A stretch of 64,000 nt of DNA from contig SVDM01000005.1 of NCBI GenBank assembly GCA_015058015.1, positions 109,861 to 173,860 of the forward strand, read 5' to 3'. Position 1 is the first letter of the stretch. Each line of letters begins with the position of its first letter. Position numbers and translations under genes: made by a program. The notes below the pieces were generated by a model that did no database searches, was not told the origin of the DNA, and worked only from the letters and a program-made list of their open reading frames with translations. The DNA comes from Lachnospiraceae bacterium. GTDB lineage: Bacteria; Bacillota; Clostridia; Lachnospirales; Lachnospiraceae. Shown here one piece after another: positions 38,056 through 48,176 of the stretch.

Positions 38056-38931
38056 CTAGAAATTAATAATTCCCTGAAGCCATATTTCTCCCTTGAATCG
38101 TCGGCCTACTGCCGGCTCTCCTAAGAGATCTTCTTTGTTTATGCATACATCAAATTCCAAATCACTGCAATTAATATGCATAATATATAGTTCTTCCTCT
38201 GTAAAAGGATTAACTGACTTGTTCCATCCGAGGATCTCTCCCATAATAGAGTACTTGTCAGTTTCTATTCCATAGGGCATGAAATAGGAATCAACAAGAG
38301 AGAATACATCCTCATTTACAATACGTCTGGCGATATCTGTATAAGTGTCAATATCGCTTAAGGTCAGGCTTTCCATGGCTCTTTCATCGCCTTTTCTTGC
38401 CTGTGCCACCAATCTGTTACGATTAGCATTGTATTTCTTACTGTTTTCCAATTGTTCCTTGCTCTTGGTAACCGGGAAGAGAATCTTTCCCCCAAGGGAA
38501 AGACCAAAGAGGGTCAGGCTTGTCTCTGACTTCTCTTTTTCCTCTTTTTCCAGCTCCTTTTTTACTTCAATGACATTATGAACGTTAAATATCAAGGAAA
38601 TCTCAACATGCATATCTTCACATACACCAAGATATCCATCCCTATCAGAGAGAGGCTCTACCTCGACAGCTGCTTTGGTTGTTACTTCTCCATTAATAAG
38701 AAATGGTGATAAATAATCCACCTCCGGAGTCTCGTTGTCATCCCACTCTCCGATAATTGATATTCCGATGTCGTCATTTATAAACTTTTCACATTGATGA
38801 AGTGAGCAATCATCTGAAATTTTGTATTGGTTAAAATAATTAGGGCGTAGAATTGTATCTTCTATCAATTCCCTGGCATCTTCTTTGCGTTTAACATCGC
38901 TAAAGCCTATTGCCCGTAAATATCTGTGCAT
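38056..38931 (-). CDS. DUF3881-type protein
   Basis: The 291-residue protein begins [20 protein letters not shown], the typical start of DUF3881 proteins of Lachnospiraceae. A PDYLSPFL-like segment, CEDMHVEISLIFNV and GWNKSVNPFTEEELYIM follow. Function is unknown. The ATG overlaps the serS stop as TAATG, so the two are translationally coupled. Confidence 0.8.
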   Translation of the reverse strand: MHRYLRAIGFSDVKRKEDARELIEDTILRPNYFNQYKISDDCSLHQCEKFINDDIGISIIGEWDDNETPEVDYLSPFLINGEVTTKAAVEVEPLSDRDGYLGVCEDMHVEISLIFNVHNVIEVKKELEKEEKEKSETSLTLFGLSLGGKILFPVTKSKEQLENSKKYNANRNRLVAQARKGDERAMESLTLSDIDTYTDIARRIVNEDVFSLVDSYFMPYGIETDKYSIMGEILGWNKSVNPFTEEELYIMHINCSDLEFDVCINKEDLLGEPAVGRRFKGEIWLQGIINF

Positions 38932-40214
38932 TAAGCGTCTCCTAAAACTGTCTTTCCACCCATGTATGGTACAAGAACGTCAGGTATCTTAACTGTTCCG
39001 TCTGCCTGCTGATAGTTCTCTAAGATTGCAGCTGTTGTACGTCCTACGGCAACACCGCTTCCGTTAAGGGTGTGAATGTACTGTGCCTTATCTTTTACAT
39101 TGTCTTTGTATTTGATATTAGCTCTTCTTGCCTGGAATTCTTCAAAGTTAGAACAGCTTGATATTTCAACATATCTGTTATAACTTGGCATCCATACCTC
39201 TATATCATATTTCATAGCTGCAGTAAATCCAAGGTCTCCGATACAGATTTTAACTACTCTGTAGGGAAGTTTGAGCAACTGAAGAACTTCTTCAGCGTCA
39301 TGTGTAAGCTTTTCAAGCTCGTCATAAGATTGCTCCGGCTTACAGAACTTAACCAGCTCAACCTTGTTAAACTGATGCTGTCTGATTAAACCTCTGGTAT
39401 CTCTTCCGGCTGATCCTGCCTCGGCTCTAAAACAAGCCGTGTAAGCACAGTGCTTGATGGGAAGCTTTGATCCGTCCAAAATCTGCTCTCTGTACATGTT
39501 GGTAACCGGAACCTCTGCTGTAGGTACAAGGAAATATTCCTTACCATCACCTGTTACATGATAAGCATCTTCTTCAAACTTAGGTAACTGACCTGTTCCT
39601 GTCATACTTTCTCTGCTTACCATAAAGGGAGGAAATACCTCTGTATATCCATGTTTTTCTGTATGTGTATCCAAGAAGAAATTGGTGATGGCTCTTTCAA
39701 GCTTAGCACCCATTCCTTTGTAGAAAGTAAATCTTGATCCGGATACTTTTGCTGCCATCTCAGCATCTGTAATATCAAGATCAACTCCGATATCCCAATG
39801 TGCCTTCGGCTCAAAGTCAAACTTTGTGGGTTCCATAAACTTTCTAATCTCAACATTATCCTCATCTGTCATACCCTGAGGTACTGTGGGATTAGGGATG
39901 TTGGGAATTGTAAGCATATAGTTGTTAAGCTCTGTCTCAACCTCTGCTAATTGAACATCTAATGCTTTAACCTTCTCGGAAAGATTCTTCATCTCTTCAA
40001 GAACACCTGTGGTATCGAGTCCTTCCTTCTTCATCTGGGGAATCTTCTTTGAAACCACGTTCTGCTCAGCCTTCATGGCCTCTACCTGTCCTAAAAGTTC
40101 TCTTCTTTTATTGTCTAAATCCTTAAATAAGCTTAAATCAAAATCCTCGTTACGAGTTGATAATGCCTTTTCTACTTCTTCAAAATTATTTCTAAGTAAC
40201 TTTATATCTAACAT
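38931..40214 (-). CDS. serS: Seryl-tRNA synthetase
   Basis: The ATG at 40214 is six bases after GGGAGG; 427 residues. The N-terminal coiled-coil arm (about 1-110) is followed by the class II core with motif 2 [21 protein letters not shown] and motif 3 [16 protein letters not shown]. It charges tRNA-Ser; a tRNA-Ser gene is 23 kb away. Confidence 0.96.
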   Translation of the reverse strand: MLDIKLLRNNFEEVEKALSTRNEDFDLSLFKDLDNKRRELLGQVEAMKAEQNVVSKKIPQMKKEGLDTTGVLEEMKNLSEKVKALDVQLAEVETELNNYMLTIPNIPNPTVPQGMTDEDNVEIRKFMEPTKFDFEPKAHWDIGVDLDITDAEMAAKVSGSRFTFYKGMGAKLERAITNFFLDTHTEKHGYTEVFPPFMVSRESMTGTGQLPKFEEDAYHVTGDGKEYFLVPTAEVPVTNMYREQILDGSKLPIKHCAYTACFRAEAGSAGRDTRGLIRQHQFNKVELVKFCKPEQSYDELEKLTHDAEEVLQLLKLPYRVVKICIGDLGFTAAMKYDIEVWMPSYNRYVEISSCSNFEEFQARRANIKYKDNVKDKAQYIHTLNGSGVAVGRTTAAILENYQQADGTVKIPDVLVPYMGGKTVLGDA

Positions 40215-40301
40215 TTCTGACCTCCCAAAGCACAAGCTTCTCTATTATAGTATATTTTATTCTTATTTGCAATTAGCATAAAAGTTCACAAAACAGTCTT
40301 T

Positions 40302-41159
40302 TTAATCAAAAGTGATGTGATCTTCCAAAATATCAATAATTCTGTTATCCAATCCGCTATCCCGCGATCGGAGAGTCTCAATTGCAATCTTTGGAACGCT
40401 TATTTTGCAACCGATTCCGCATATAATTGTGTCAAATCTGTCGCACACGCATGCAATTCTTATATCATCATTTAATTTCTTCTGTTTTAATGGATAGCCG
40501 GTTCCATCAAGCCTTTCATGGTGGGAGAGGACTATTCTCTTGGCTTCATCACTAAGCCAAGACACCCCTTCAAGTGCGCTGAAACCATAGATTGTATGCT
40601 TCTTTAAATCGAAGACTTCTCCCGGGGAAAGCTTTTCGGGATTAATATTCTCGTAGGGAGTGGCCACATACCTGTAACCGATATCATGAAAAATCATGCC
40701 TCTGGCACTCTCACGCATCTCTGCCTTCTTTTTCCCCATACATTTCCCTACCATACAAACGAGAGCACATCCGTATATTGTATGTAGCGCAATATCAGGA
40801 TTCCTCTCGCTTACGTGGGTTTTGCAATTAGTGTCAAAGCTCTTATATACCTCATCTAATATGGAATCCGCTATAGGAATAAATTCTTTTAAAGAGTCAA
40901 TATTGTCATGTCTCAAATTCTGTAACATGTCCGTGACCTTCGGATAAATATTTACCATTAGATGATGTGGTAAAATATCCCAAGAATCCGGCCCATTTTG
41001 CTCTTCCACATAAATTAATTCTATATTTAATTCTTTTAGATTCTGTATGTAGTCTGTTTTGACGGCTGTGCCTGTAGGTATTAAAATCGTACCATCAAGA
41101 ATTACGTCCCTTGCAAGCACATCGCCTTCTGCAATTTGTTCTACTGCTTTTGCAATCAT
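40302..41159 (-). CDS. HD-GYP-type phosphodiesterase
   Basis: The 285-residue protein has an N-terminal domain of about 100 residues and a C-terminal HD domain with FHDIGYR and HHERLDGTGYP, the HD-GYP signature. It probably hydrolyses cyclic di-nucleotides (c-di-GMP or similar). Its ATG overlaps the stop of the DUF4446 gene. Confidence 0.8.
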   Translation of the reverse strand: MIAKAVEQIAEGDVLARDVILDGTILIPTGTAVKTDYIQNLKELNIELIYVEEQNGPDSWDILPHHLMVNIYPKVTDMLQNLRHDNIDSLKEFIPIADSILDEVYKSFDTNCKTHVSERNPDIALHTIYGCALVCMVGKCMGKKKAEMRESARGMIFHDIGYRYVATPYENINPEKLSPGEVFDLKKHTIYGFSALEGVSWLSDEAKRIVLSHHERLDGTGYPLKQKKLNDDIRIACVCDRFDTIICGIGCKISVPKIAIETLRSRDSGLDNRIIDILEDHITFD

Positions 41160-41656
41160 TATGATAAAGCCTCGTCTAATGCTTCTCTTTCTTCGTCTGC
41201 CAAAACAATATAGGACTCACCTTTTACTATCTCTTTTATATAAGTATAGCAGCCCTCTCTGCTGTGCATTGAGTTAATTATGAAACCATCGTTAACTTCA
41301 TCAAGCAAAGCAAGGGAAAAACTGAGTTTGCCTCCCATCTCGTTAAAAGCATCGTATTTAACCATACCCATCTTCTGGTATGTCTTTTTCATTCTGGAGT
41401 TTATTTTAATAATGTTCTCGGCATTCTCATCGACTTTTTGGGATACTTCGTCGTATTTTTCGTAAGTCTTATTAATTATCTCCTCTAGAGACTTACCTTC
41501 TCTGCCTTCCATGAACTGATTGTACTTCTTTTTCAGCTTCGACGACTTAACCAGATTGGCAATATACAAAATCAATAAGATAAATATCAACGCCGCCATT
41601 ACAATCATTATAATTCCCGGATCGATTCCGATTGAATTAAGAATTTCGCTGTTCAT
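41159..41656 (-). CDS. DUF4446-type membrane protein
   Basis: The 165-residue protein has one N-terminal span (GIIMIVMAALIFILLILYIA), a coiled-coil-rich middle and the conserved C-terminal KYDAFNEMGGKLSFSLALLD of DUF4446 proteins. Such genes commonly follow parB in Clostridia. Function is unknown. Confidence 0.8.
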   Translation of the reverse strand: MNSEILNSIGIDPGIIMIVMAALIFILLILYIANLVKSSKLKKKYNQFMEGREGKSLEEIINKTYEKYDEVSQKVDENAENIIKINSRMKKTYQKMGMVKYDAFNEMGGKLSFSLALLDEVNDGFIINSMHSREGCYTYIKEIVKGESYIVLADEEREALDEALS

Positions 41657-41682
41657 TTTCCTTCTCCTTAGTTTCTCTTATT

Positions 41683-42561
41683 CTATTTATTAATTGAATA
41701 TAGCAAATCATATATTCTATCTAAGTCTTCTCTGGAGTAGTACTCGATTTCGATCTTTCCTTTTCCGTTCTTGTCGCAGATATTTACTTTGCTTCCAATA
41801 ATATCCTTTAGGTTGTTCTCTAGATCATTGAATATAAAATCACGTACCGGAGTCTCTTTCTTAGCCGGTTGTTCTTTATCATAGTTCTTGACCATTTTTT
41901 CAACTTCACGAACACTTAGTTTCTCATCAAAGACTTTATTTGCCAGGCTATACTGCTTGTCTCCGTCACTAAGAGCTAAAAGAGCACGTGCATGACCCAT
42001 TGAAATCATATCCTGAATAAGCATCTCCTGAACACGGCTGTCCAGATTAAGAAGACGAAGAGCATTAGTAACCGTGGTTCTGCTCTTAGATACTTTCTCA
42101 GCTACTTCATCCTGTTTAAGATTAAATTCATCCATAAACTTCTTATATGTAAGTGCTTCTTCTATAGGATTAAGATTTTCTCTCTGAAGATTCTCAATAA
42201 GAGAGATGGCAAGTATCTCTAAGTCTGTATAGTCCTTGATAATAACCGGAACCTTCTTAAGTCCTGCCATCTTGGCAGCACGCCATCTTCTTTCTCCGGC
42301 TACAATCTTATAATATCCGTTGTCGCTTTTTACTACTACTATTGGCTGAATAATGCCAAACTGTTTAATATTCTCGGAGAGCTCCAAAAGAGCATCCTCT
42401 TCAAAATGTTTACGAGGCTGATCCTTATTCGGTTCAATCTCATTAATATTAATCATAACTCCCTCTTCGGAAGTCTTGGTCTCTTTACCGGTTTTCTTTT
42501 CTACCTGGTCACCGATTAAGGCATCAAGTCCTTTTCCCAGTCCGCTTCTTCTAGCTGCCAT
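41683..42561 (-). CDS. parB: Chromosome partition protein ParB
   Basis: Starting MAARRSGLGKGLDALIG at 42561 (AGAGGGG), the 292-residue protein has the CTPase ParB box with GERRWRAAKMAGLKKVPVI, the helix-turn-helix KQDEVAEKVSKSRTTVTNALR and a C-terminal dimerisation region. It binds parS sites near the origin. Confidence 0.95.
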   Translation of the reverse strand: MAARRSGLGKGLDALIGDQVEKKTGKETKTSEEGVMININEIEPNKDQPRKHFEEDALLELSENIKQFGIIQPIVVVKSDNGYYKIVAGERRWRAAKMAGLKKVPVIIKDYTDLEILAISLIENLQRENLNPIEEALTYKKFMDEFNLKQDEVAEKVSKSRTTVTNALRLLNLDSRVQEMLIQDMISMGHARALLALSDGDKQYSLANKVFDEKLSVREVEKMVKNYDKEQPAKKETPVRDFIFNDLENNLKDIIGSKVNICDKNGKGKIEIEYYSREDLDRIYDLLYSINK

Positions 42562-42562
42562 A

Positions 42563-43327
42563 TTATTGTCCCCTCTCAATTACTTCTTTTGCAAGTTGTC
42601 TGTAGCTTTCCGCACCGGCTGACTTGGGATCGTATACATTAATGGGGATTCCGTGGCTGGGTGCCTCTGCAAGTCTGATATTTCTTGGAATAATGGTTTT
42701 GTAAATAGTCTGATTAAGATTGCTCTTAACATTCTCCACTACCTCAAGAGAAAGATTTGTTCTGGCATCATACATTGTAAATACCACACCCTCCATCTGA
42801 AGGTTAGGATTAAGTCTTGACTGCACAAGCGAGATGGTGTGCATTAACTGGCTAAGTCCTTCTAATGCATAGTACTCACACTGAATTGGTACAAGTACCG
42901 TATCAGCTGTGGTCATGGCATTAATGGTCAACATATTTAATGATGGTGGGCAATCAATGATTATATAATCAAAGTCGTCTTTAACATAGTCTACTTCGTT
43001 CTTTAAGATGTACTCTTTATTGTTGATTCCCAGAAGTTCAATCTCAGCTCCTGCTAAATCAACATTACTTGGAATAACATATAAGTTCTTAATAGAAGTC
43101 TCGGCCATACATTTCTTCACCGGTGCTTCTCCCAATATTAACTCATATATAGTGTATTCCATCTCTTCTTTTTCAAGACCCAGTCCGCTGGTTGTATTAC
43201 CCTGCGGATCCATGTCTATTGTTAATACCTTTTTACCCATTTCTGCCAGACTGGCAGAAAGATTAATTGCGGTCGTGGTCTTACCAACACCGCCTTTTTG
43301 ATTAGCAATTGCTATAGTTCTACCCAT
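42563..43327 (-). CDS. parA: Chromosome partition ATPase ParA (Soj)
   Basis: The 254-residue protein has a deviant Walker A QKGGVGKTTTAINLSASLA, Walker B-like IIIDCPPSLN and the C-terminal NIRLAEAPSHG segment of ParA/Soj. It moves ParB-parS complexes and interacts with DnaA in related species. It is followed one base later by parB. Confidence 0.96.
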   Translation of the reverse strand: MGRTIAIANQKGGVGKTTTAINLSASLAEMGKKVLTIDMDPQGNTTSGLGLEKEEMEYTIYELILGEAPVKKCMAETSIKNLYVIPSNVDLAGAEIELLGINNKEYILKNEVDYVKDDFDYIIIDCPPSLNMLTINAMTTADTVLVPIQCEYYALEGLSQLMHTISLVQSRLNPNLQMEGVVFTMYDARTNLSLEVVENVKSNLNQTIYKTIIPRNIRLAEAPSHGIPINVYDPKSAGAESYRQLAKEVIERGQ

Positions 43328-43520
43328 GATAATCCCTTTCGTTTACTGTGTTTAGACAGATAGATGGGTTCTCCTCAATACTCACTGTCGTTTCTATATT
43401 ATAGCACTTTGACCTCAATAATTCCATAAATCATAAACTTTTTTTGAGCATTATGTTTAGACAATTACTGTCTCCATATATGGTCTGTTTTCTGTTGCTA
43501 TACACCATATATTGTGATTA

Positions 43521-43536
43521 TGTTTCACGTGAAACA
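43521..43536. promoter_or_regulatory. parS site 1
   Basis: TGTTTCACGTGAAACA, a perfect palindrome and exact match to the consensus parS. Confidence 0.97.
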
Positions 43537-43673
43537 TTTTCTGCGTAGTTTCATTCCTATAAAATTATAAGTTTTACTAATTATCTTATAATTTAAAAAA
43601 CTACTCAAATAAAATGCCCTCGAAATTATAATTATAGTTATAAATTAAGAATAACCACCATATCTAGATATAA

Positions 43674-43689
43674 TGTTTCACGTGAAACA
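43674..43689. promoter_or_regulatory. parS site 2
   Basis: Second perfect TGTTTCACGTGAAACA, 138 bp from the first. Confidence 0.97.
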
Positions 43690-43750
43690 TATATATAGAA
43701 GATAAGATGTAAAAGTACAAAAGAAACAATTTAAAACAGCAAATAAAATA

Positions 43751-43770
43751 ATCCGGAGAAGTCTCCGGAT
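43751..43770 (-). terminator. Terminator of the two-component operon
   Basis: ATCCGGAGA pairs with TCTCCGGAT around a two-base loop; followed on the minus strand by TATTTTATTT. Confidence 0.8.
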
Positions 43771-43787
43771 TACATTTTATATTAATC

Positions 43788-44432
43788 TTAATATAAACCA
43801 ATAAGATTGTTTCTTATAGCAAAAACTGCGGCCTGAGTTCTATCGGCAACATCAATCTTCTTAAAAATATTAGAAACATGATTCTTAACAGTTCTCTCAC
43901 TGATATGAAGCTCAGATGCAATCTCCTTATTAAACATTCCTTCAGCAAGAAGTTTAAGAACATCCAGCTCTCTTCTAGTAAGCTCATCAATCTTAGCCTT
44001 ATCAGAATCTCTTTCTAACATCTTAGCATTAAGAAGTGGTGTGAGACTAGGCTGAATAAAATTCTCCCCGTTATGAATAGCAAAAATAGCTTTCTTCAAA
44101 ACAGCTGACTCTGAATCTTTAAGAATATATCCCTCAATTCCAATCTCAACTGCACGAAGAAGATACTCCACTTCATTATGAATAGTAAGAACTAAAACCT
44201 TTACATCCATCTTCTTCTTACGAATTACTTCGAGAACATCCAAACCATTCTTCTTAGGCATATTAATATCCAGAAGTAAAACATCCGGGCGAATATGATT
44301 TAAAAGATCCAAACATTCTTCACCATCAGCAGCTTCACTGATAACCTTAATATCACCATCAAGCTCAAGCAACTGCTTAAGTCCCTCCCTAATCATATTA
44401 TGGTCGTCAGCAATCATAATTTTAATACTCAT
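43788..44432 (-). CDS. NarL/DegU-type response regulator
   Basis: The 214-residue protein has a receiver domain (phospho-acceptor aspartate in VLLLDINMP) and a C-terminal LuxR helix-turn-helix (ELTRRELDVLKLLAEGMFN then ISERTVKNHVSNIFKKI). It is the partner of the upstream kinase. Targets are unknown. Confidence 0.9.
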   Translation of the reverse strand: MSIKIMIADDHNMIREGLKQLLELDGDIKVISEAADGEECLDLLNHIRPDVLLLDINMPKKNGLDVLEVIRKKKMDVKVLVLTIHNEVEYLLRAVEIGIEGYILKDSESAVLKKAIFAIHNGENFIQPSLTPLLNAKMLERDSDKAKIDELTRRELDVLKLLAEGMFNKEIASELHISERTVKNHVSNIFKKIDVADRTQAAVFAIRNNLIGLY

Positions 44433-44446
44433 TTTTCCCCTCCTTA

Positions 44447-45469
44447 TTATATAGGAACGTCAACAAAAATAGCAGTTCCTTCACCCGGTTTAGACTCACA
44501 TTTTATAGTACCGGAGAGAAGAAATACTCGTTCCTTCATCATTGAAATACCAAAACCCGTTTTTTCGTGTTTTTTAGTTGCGGAAACCTTTTTAAAGTCA
44601 AAACCACAACCATTATCATGAATCTCTAATGAGATCATTTTCTTTTTAAAATGGATAACAACAGATATCTCTGTAGCACCTGAATGTCTTATAGAATTAT
44701 TACATGCCTCCTGAATAATTCTAAATAAAGTAATCTCAATAACAGAATCAACCTTATAAGGCTTACCGGTTGTTTTATAGTTAAACTTGATTCCGGAAAT
44801 ATTCTGTAGTCTGGACAACTCTCGTTCAATGGTTGTCTGAATTCCTATATCATCAAATGACATGGGACGAAGATTATATATTACATCACGCATATCAGAT
44901 ATAACGTCCCGGACATTTTTTTCTATAGTCTTAAGCTCAAGCTTAGCCTTAATCTCGTCCTTATCCATAACCTTGGATACAAACTCAACTTTATGAACAA
45001 TATTCGTAAGATTCTGAACAACGGAATCATGAAGATCTCTGGCTATACGACCTCGTTCTTCTTCCTGAATCTCTAACATCTGAAGATGAGAAGTCTCAGT
45101 TTCATCTTCAGAAAAATTAATTCCATATTTTTCCATGTTTGAGTATTGCTCAGCCTTATTACTATAATCATATATCTGCTGCAACTCAGCAAGTCTAGTC
45201 TCTAAATCAGAACATAGACTTTTTAAGGATTCGTTATCAAGGAGAAGCTTCTTCCTCTCCTCCGTAAGCTCCTTAATCTTCTTTTGGTCCATAGTTTCAG
45301 CAGCACCGGGACAAAGAACAGAGTCAGATTCATTAATATCTTTACGAATAATACTGATGTGTTTATCCAGATTATTAATGGATGCTGAATTCTCACGAAT
45401 CCGTGATTCCATATTCAATTTGCGATCTAGCGTATCGCTCATTTCTCTAACCAAATACTCTTTAATCAT
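44447..45469 (-). CDS. DegS-like sensor histidine kinase
   Basis: The 340-residue protein has no membrane span. An N-terminal coiled coil leads to a HisKA_3 domain with the phospho-histidine motif EERGRIARDLHDSVVQ (about residue 140) and an ATPase domain with the N box EACNNSIRHSGATE and DNGCGFDF. This soluble layout resembles DegS. Its ATG overlaps the rsmG stop, so sensing, rsmG and mnmG may share transcription. Confidence 0.88.
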   Translation of the reverse strand: MIKEYLVREMSDTLDRKLNMESRIRENSASINNLDKHISIIRKDINESDSVLCPGAAETMDQKKIKELTEERKKLLLDNESLKSLCSDLETRLAELQQIYDYSNKAEQYSNMEKYGINFSEDETETSHLQMLEIQEEERGRIARDLHDSVVQNLTNIVHKVEFVSKVMDKDEIKAKLELKTIEKNVRDVISDMRDVIYNLRPMSFDDIGIQTTIERELSRLQNISGIKFNYKTTGKPYKVDSVIEITLFRIIQEACNNSIRHSGATEISVVIHFKKKMISLEIHDNGCGFDFKKVSATKKHEKTGFGISMMKERVFLLSGTIKCESKPGEGTAIFVDVPI

Positions 45470-46185
45470 AACGGATGCTTCTTAGGCAATGCTCCTTTTC
45501 GTGGGTACTTGCTACCCGTTTTCTTACACTTGTTCACAAAAACAAATGACCGACTAATATCAGTGCCGGGAATAGTAAATTCCTCTACTTTATCAAGATT
45601 TCCACCAAGAACTGATAATGCCTTAGAAGCACTATCAAGTTCATCTTTTATATCAGCAGACTTGTAAGATACAAAATTTCCTCCTACTTTTACAAAAGGA
45701 AGACAATACTCACTAAGAGTTGAAAGATTAGCAACCGCACGAGAAACACATAAGTCATACCTTTCACGATAAGTAGGATCAAGACCTGCATCTTCAGCCC
45801 TGGAATGAATAGCATTAATATTTTCAAGTGAAATATTTTCTATAACATGATTTAGAAAATTGACTCTTTTATTGAGAGAATCCAATAACAAAACACTAAT
45901 ATCAGGTAGCATTATCTTTAAGGGAATACCGGGAAAACCGGCACCGGTTCCAACATCAATAATACTTTCAACCTTGGAAAAATCATAAAATGAAATTAAT
46001 GAAACACTATCAACAAAATGCTTCTTTATAACCTCACCATACTCTGTAATGGAGGTAAGATTCATTCTACTGTTCCAATCAACAAGCAATTCATAATAAT
46101 CAATAAACTGCTGCAGTTGTTTATCTGTTATGGATATACCTAGTTCTTTTAAATCATTAACAAAAATATCCCTGTTATAATCCAA
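45466..46185 (-). CDS. rsmG: 16S rRNA (guanine527-N7)-methyltransferase
   Basis: The 239-residue protein has the GidB/RsmG pattern: MNLTSITEYGEVIKKHFVDS and the SAM-site IIDVGTGAGFPGIPLKI. It modifies 16S rRNA. It is four bases downstream of mnmG, the classical order. Confidence 0.95.
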   Translation of the reverse strand: MDYNRDIFVNDLKELGISITDKQLQQFIDYYELLVDWNSRMNLTSITEYGEVIKKHFVDSVSLISFYDFSKVESIIDVGTGAGFPGIPLKIMLPDISVLLLDSLNKRVNFLNHVIENISLENINAIHSRAEDAGLDPTYRERYDLCVSRAVANLSTLSEYCLPFVKVGGNFVSYKSADIKDELDSASKALSVLGGNLDKVEEFTIPGTDISRSFVFVNKCKKTGSKYPRKGALPKKHPL

Positions 46186-46189
46186 AATA

Positions 46190-48076
46190 TTAAACCTTTT
46201 CTCTACTATAATGCTCTAAATAAACCAATAAAACCGAGATATCAGCAGGTGAAACACCGGATATACGGGATGCCTGCCCGATAGAAACAGGACGAATCTG
46301 TTGCAATTTCATTACAGCCTCAATACGAAGACTGGGAACTGCAGAATAATCAATACTTTCAGGAATTATCTTGTTCTCCAGTTTCTTATATTGCTCAACC
46401 TGCTTAATCTGTCTTTTTATATAACCCTCGTATTTAATATTAATATTGACTTGCTCTCGTATATCTTCCCGCAAATTCGGACGGTTGGTATCAATCTCTG
46501 CAAGAAGGTCATAGGTTAACTCCGGACGCTTTATTAGCTCGGCAAGAGAAGAACCGGAACGAAGAGGAGTACTATTATACTTCTCCAAAAAAGCGTTAAC
46601 GGTTTTACTTGCACCTACATTTACTTCGCAAACCCTGGATATCTCCTTCTCAATAGCTTCCTGCTTCATCAAAAGATCTTCGTAACGCTCCTTACTAATA
46701 AGACCAACCTTATAGCCTATAGGAGTAAGACGAATATCTGCATTATCCTGACGAAGAAGTAATCTGTATTCTGACCTGGAGGTCATCATACGATAAGGCT
46801 CCTTGTTATCTTTAGTAACAAGATCATCAACCAAAACACCAATATAGGAGTTGGATCTGTCTAATACAATTTGCTCCTCACCCTTACAGAACAAAGCAGC
46901 ATTAATACCTGCTAAAATTCCCTGGGCAGCCGCTTCTTCATAACCGGAGCTTCCATTAAACTGACCGCCGCTAAAAAGTCCCTTAACCTTCTTAAACTGC
47001 AAAGTAGGATAGAGCTGTCCGGGATTAATGCAATCGTACTCGATAGCATAAGCATTACGCACAATCTTGGCGTTCTCTAAACCGGGAACAGAATGGTACA
47101 TAGCATATTGAACATCCTCAGGAAGAGAAGAAGACATACCACCTACATACATCTCATTAGTATGGCGACCTTCCGGTTCAATAAAAACCTGATGTCTGTT
47201 CTTATCGCTAAACTTAACGACCTTATCTTCTATTGAAGGACAGTATCTTGGCCCGGTGCCTTCAATTATGCCGGCATAAATCGGAGATCTGTCCAAATTA
47301 CTCTTTATAATCTTATGAGTCTCTTCGTTGGTATAAGTAAGCCAACAAAGATCTTGTTCTTTCTGAATATCATCGGGATTGGTAGTAAAAGAAAAGGGAA
47401 CTACTCTTTCATCACCATATTGAGGCTCCATCTTGGAAAAATCAATGGACCTCTTGTCAAGTCTCGCAGGAGTACCGGTTTTAAATCTCTGCAATTCAAT
47501 ACCCGCATCCAGCAAAGATTGTGATAAATAATTGGCAGCCAAAAGACCGTTAGGTCCGGTGTAGGTAATTGCCTCACCACATAAACAACGTGCCTTTAGA
47601 TAAGTTCCTGTACATAAAACCACAGCTTTCGAATAATAGGTGATGCCCGAATGAATAACAAGGCCTTTAACCACACCTTCTTCAATCAAAAGCTTGGTAA
47701 CTTCCGCTTGTTTAATTGTAAGATTATCCTGATTCTCCAGGACCTTTCTCATAGAACGGGAATAATCAGCCTTATCTGCCTGGGCTCTAAGAGAATGAAC
47801 AGCTGGGCCTTTTGACTTATTAAGCATCTTGGATTGAATAAAAGTCTTATCAATATTAATACCCATTTCCCCGCCAAGTGCATCTATTTCTCTAACAAGA
47901 TGTCCTTTTGAAGAACCTCCGATATTGGGATTACAGGGCATTAATGCAATACTGTCTACACTAATGGTAAAAACAACTGTATTAAGACCCATTCTGGCAC
48001 AGGCAAGTGCAGCCTCACATCCGGCATGCCCTGCGCCAACAACACAAACGTCTACTGTTTCAGTGACAGGTGACAA
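46190..48076 (-). CDS. mnmG: tRNA uridine-5-carboxymethylaminomethyl modification enzyme MnmG
   Basis: The 628-residue protein has the FAD-binding [39 protein letters not shown] and the C-terminal [16 protein letters not shown] and [15 protein letters not shown] segments of MnmG/GidA. Together with MnmE it modifies wobble uridine in tRNAs. Confidence 0.97.
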   Translation of the reverse strand: MSPVTETVDVCVVGAGHAGCEAALACARMGLNTVVFTISVDSIALMPCNPNIGGSSKGHLVREIDALGGEMGINIDKTFIQSKMLNKSKGPAVHSLRAQADKADYSRSMRKVLENQDNLTIKQAEVTKLLIEEGVVKGLVIHSGITYYSKAVVLCTGTYLKARCLCGEAITYTGPNGLLAANYLSQSLLDAGIELQRFKTGTPARLDKRSIDFSKMEPQYGDERVVPFSFTTNPDDIQKEQDLCWLTYTNEETHKIIKSNLDRSPIYAGIIEGTGPRYCPSIEDKVVKFSDKNRHQVFIEPEGRHTNEMYVGGMSSSLPEDVQYAMYHSVPGLENAKIVRNAYAIEYDCINPGQLYPTLQFKKVKGLFSGGQFNGSSGYEEAAAQGILAGINAALFCKGEEQIVLDRSNSYIGVLVDDLVTKDNKEPYRMMTSRSEYRLLLRQDNADIRLTPIGYKVGLISKERYEDLLMKQEAIEKEISRVCEVNVGASKTVNAFLEKYNSTPLRSGSSLAELIKRPELTYDLLAEIDTNRPNLREDIREQVNINIKYEGYIKRQIKQVEQYKKLENKIIPESIDYSAVPSLRIEAVMKLQQIRPVSIGQASRISGVSPADISVLLVYLEHYSREKV

Positions 48077-48176
48077 AATTACTCCTCATTTCCTAATATT
48101 TAATAAAAAGGGTTTCATCGTCTGATAATTCCCATACCATTTTACTACAACGTTAAGGAAAATAAAACAAGAATTA

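Larger units (their letters stand above)
43328..43787. other. AT-rich intergenic region with two parS sites
   Basis: No gene is supported. It contains parS at 43521-43536 and 43674-43689, and the terminator of the response-regulator gene. It probably holds the parA promoter. Confidence 0.85.
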
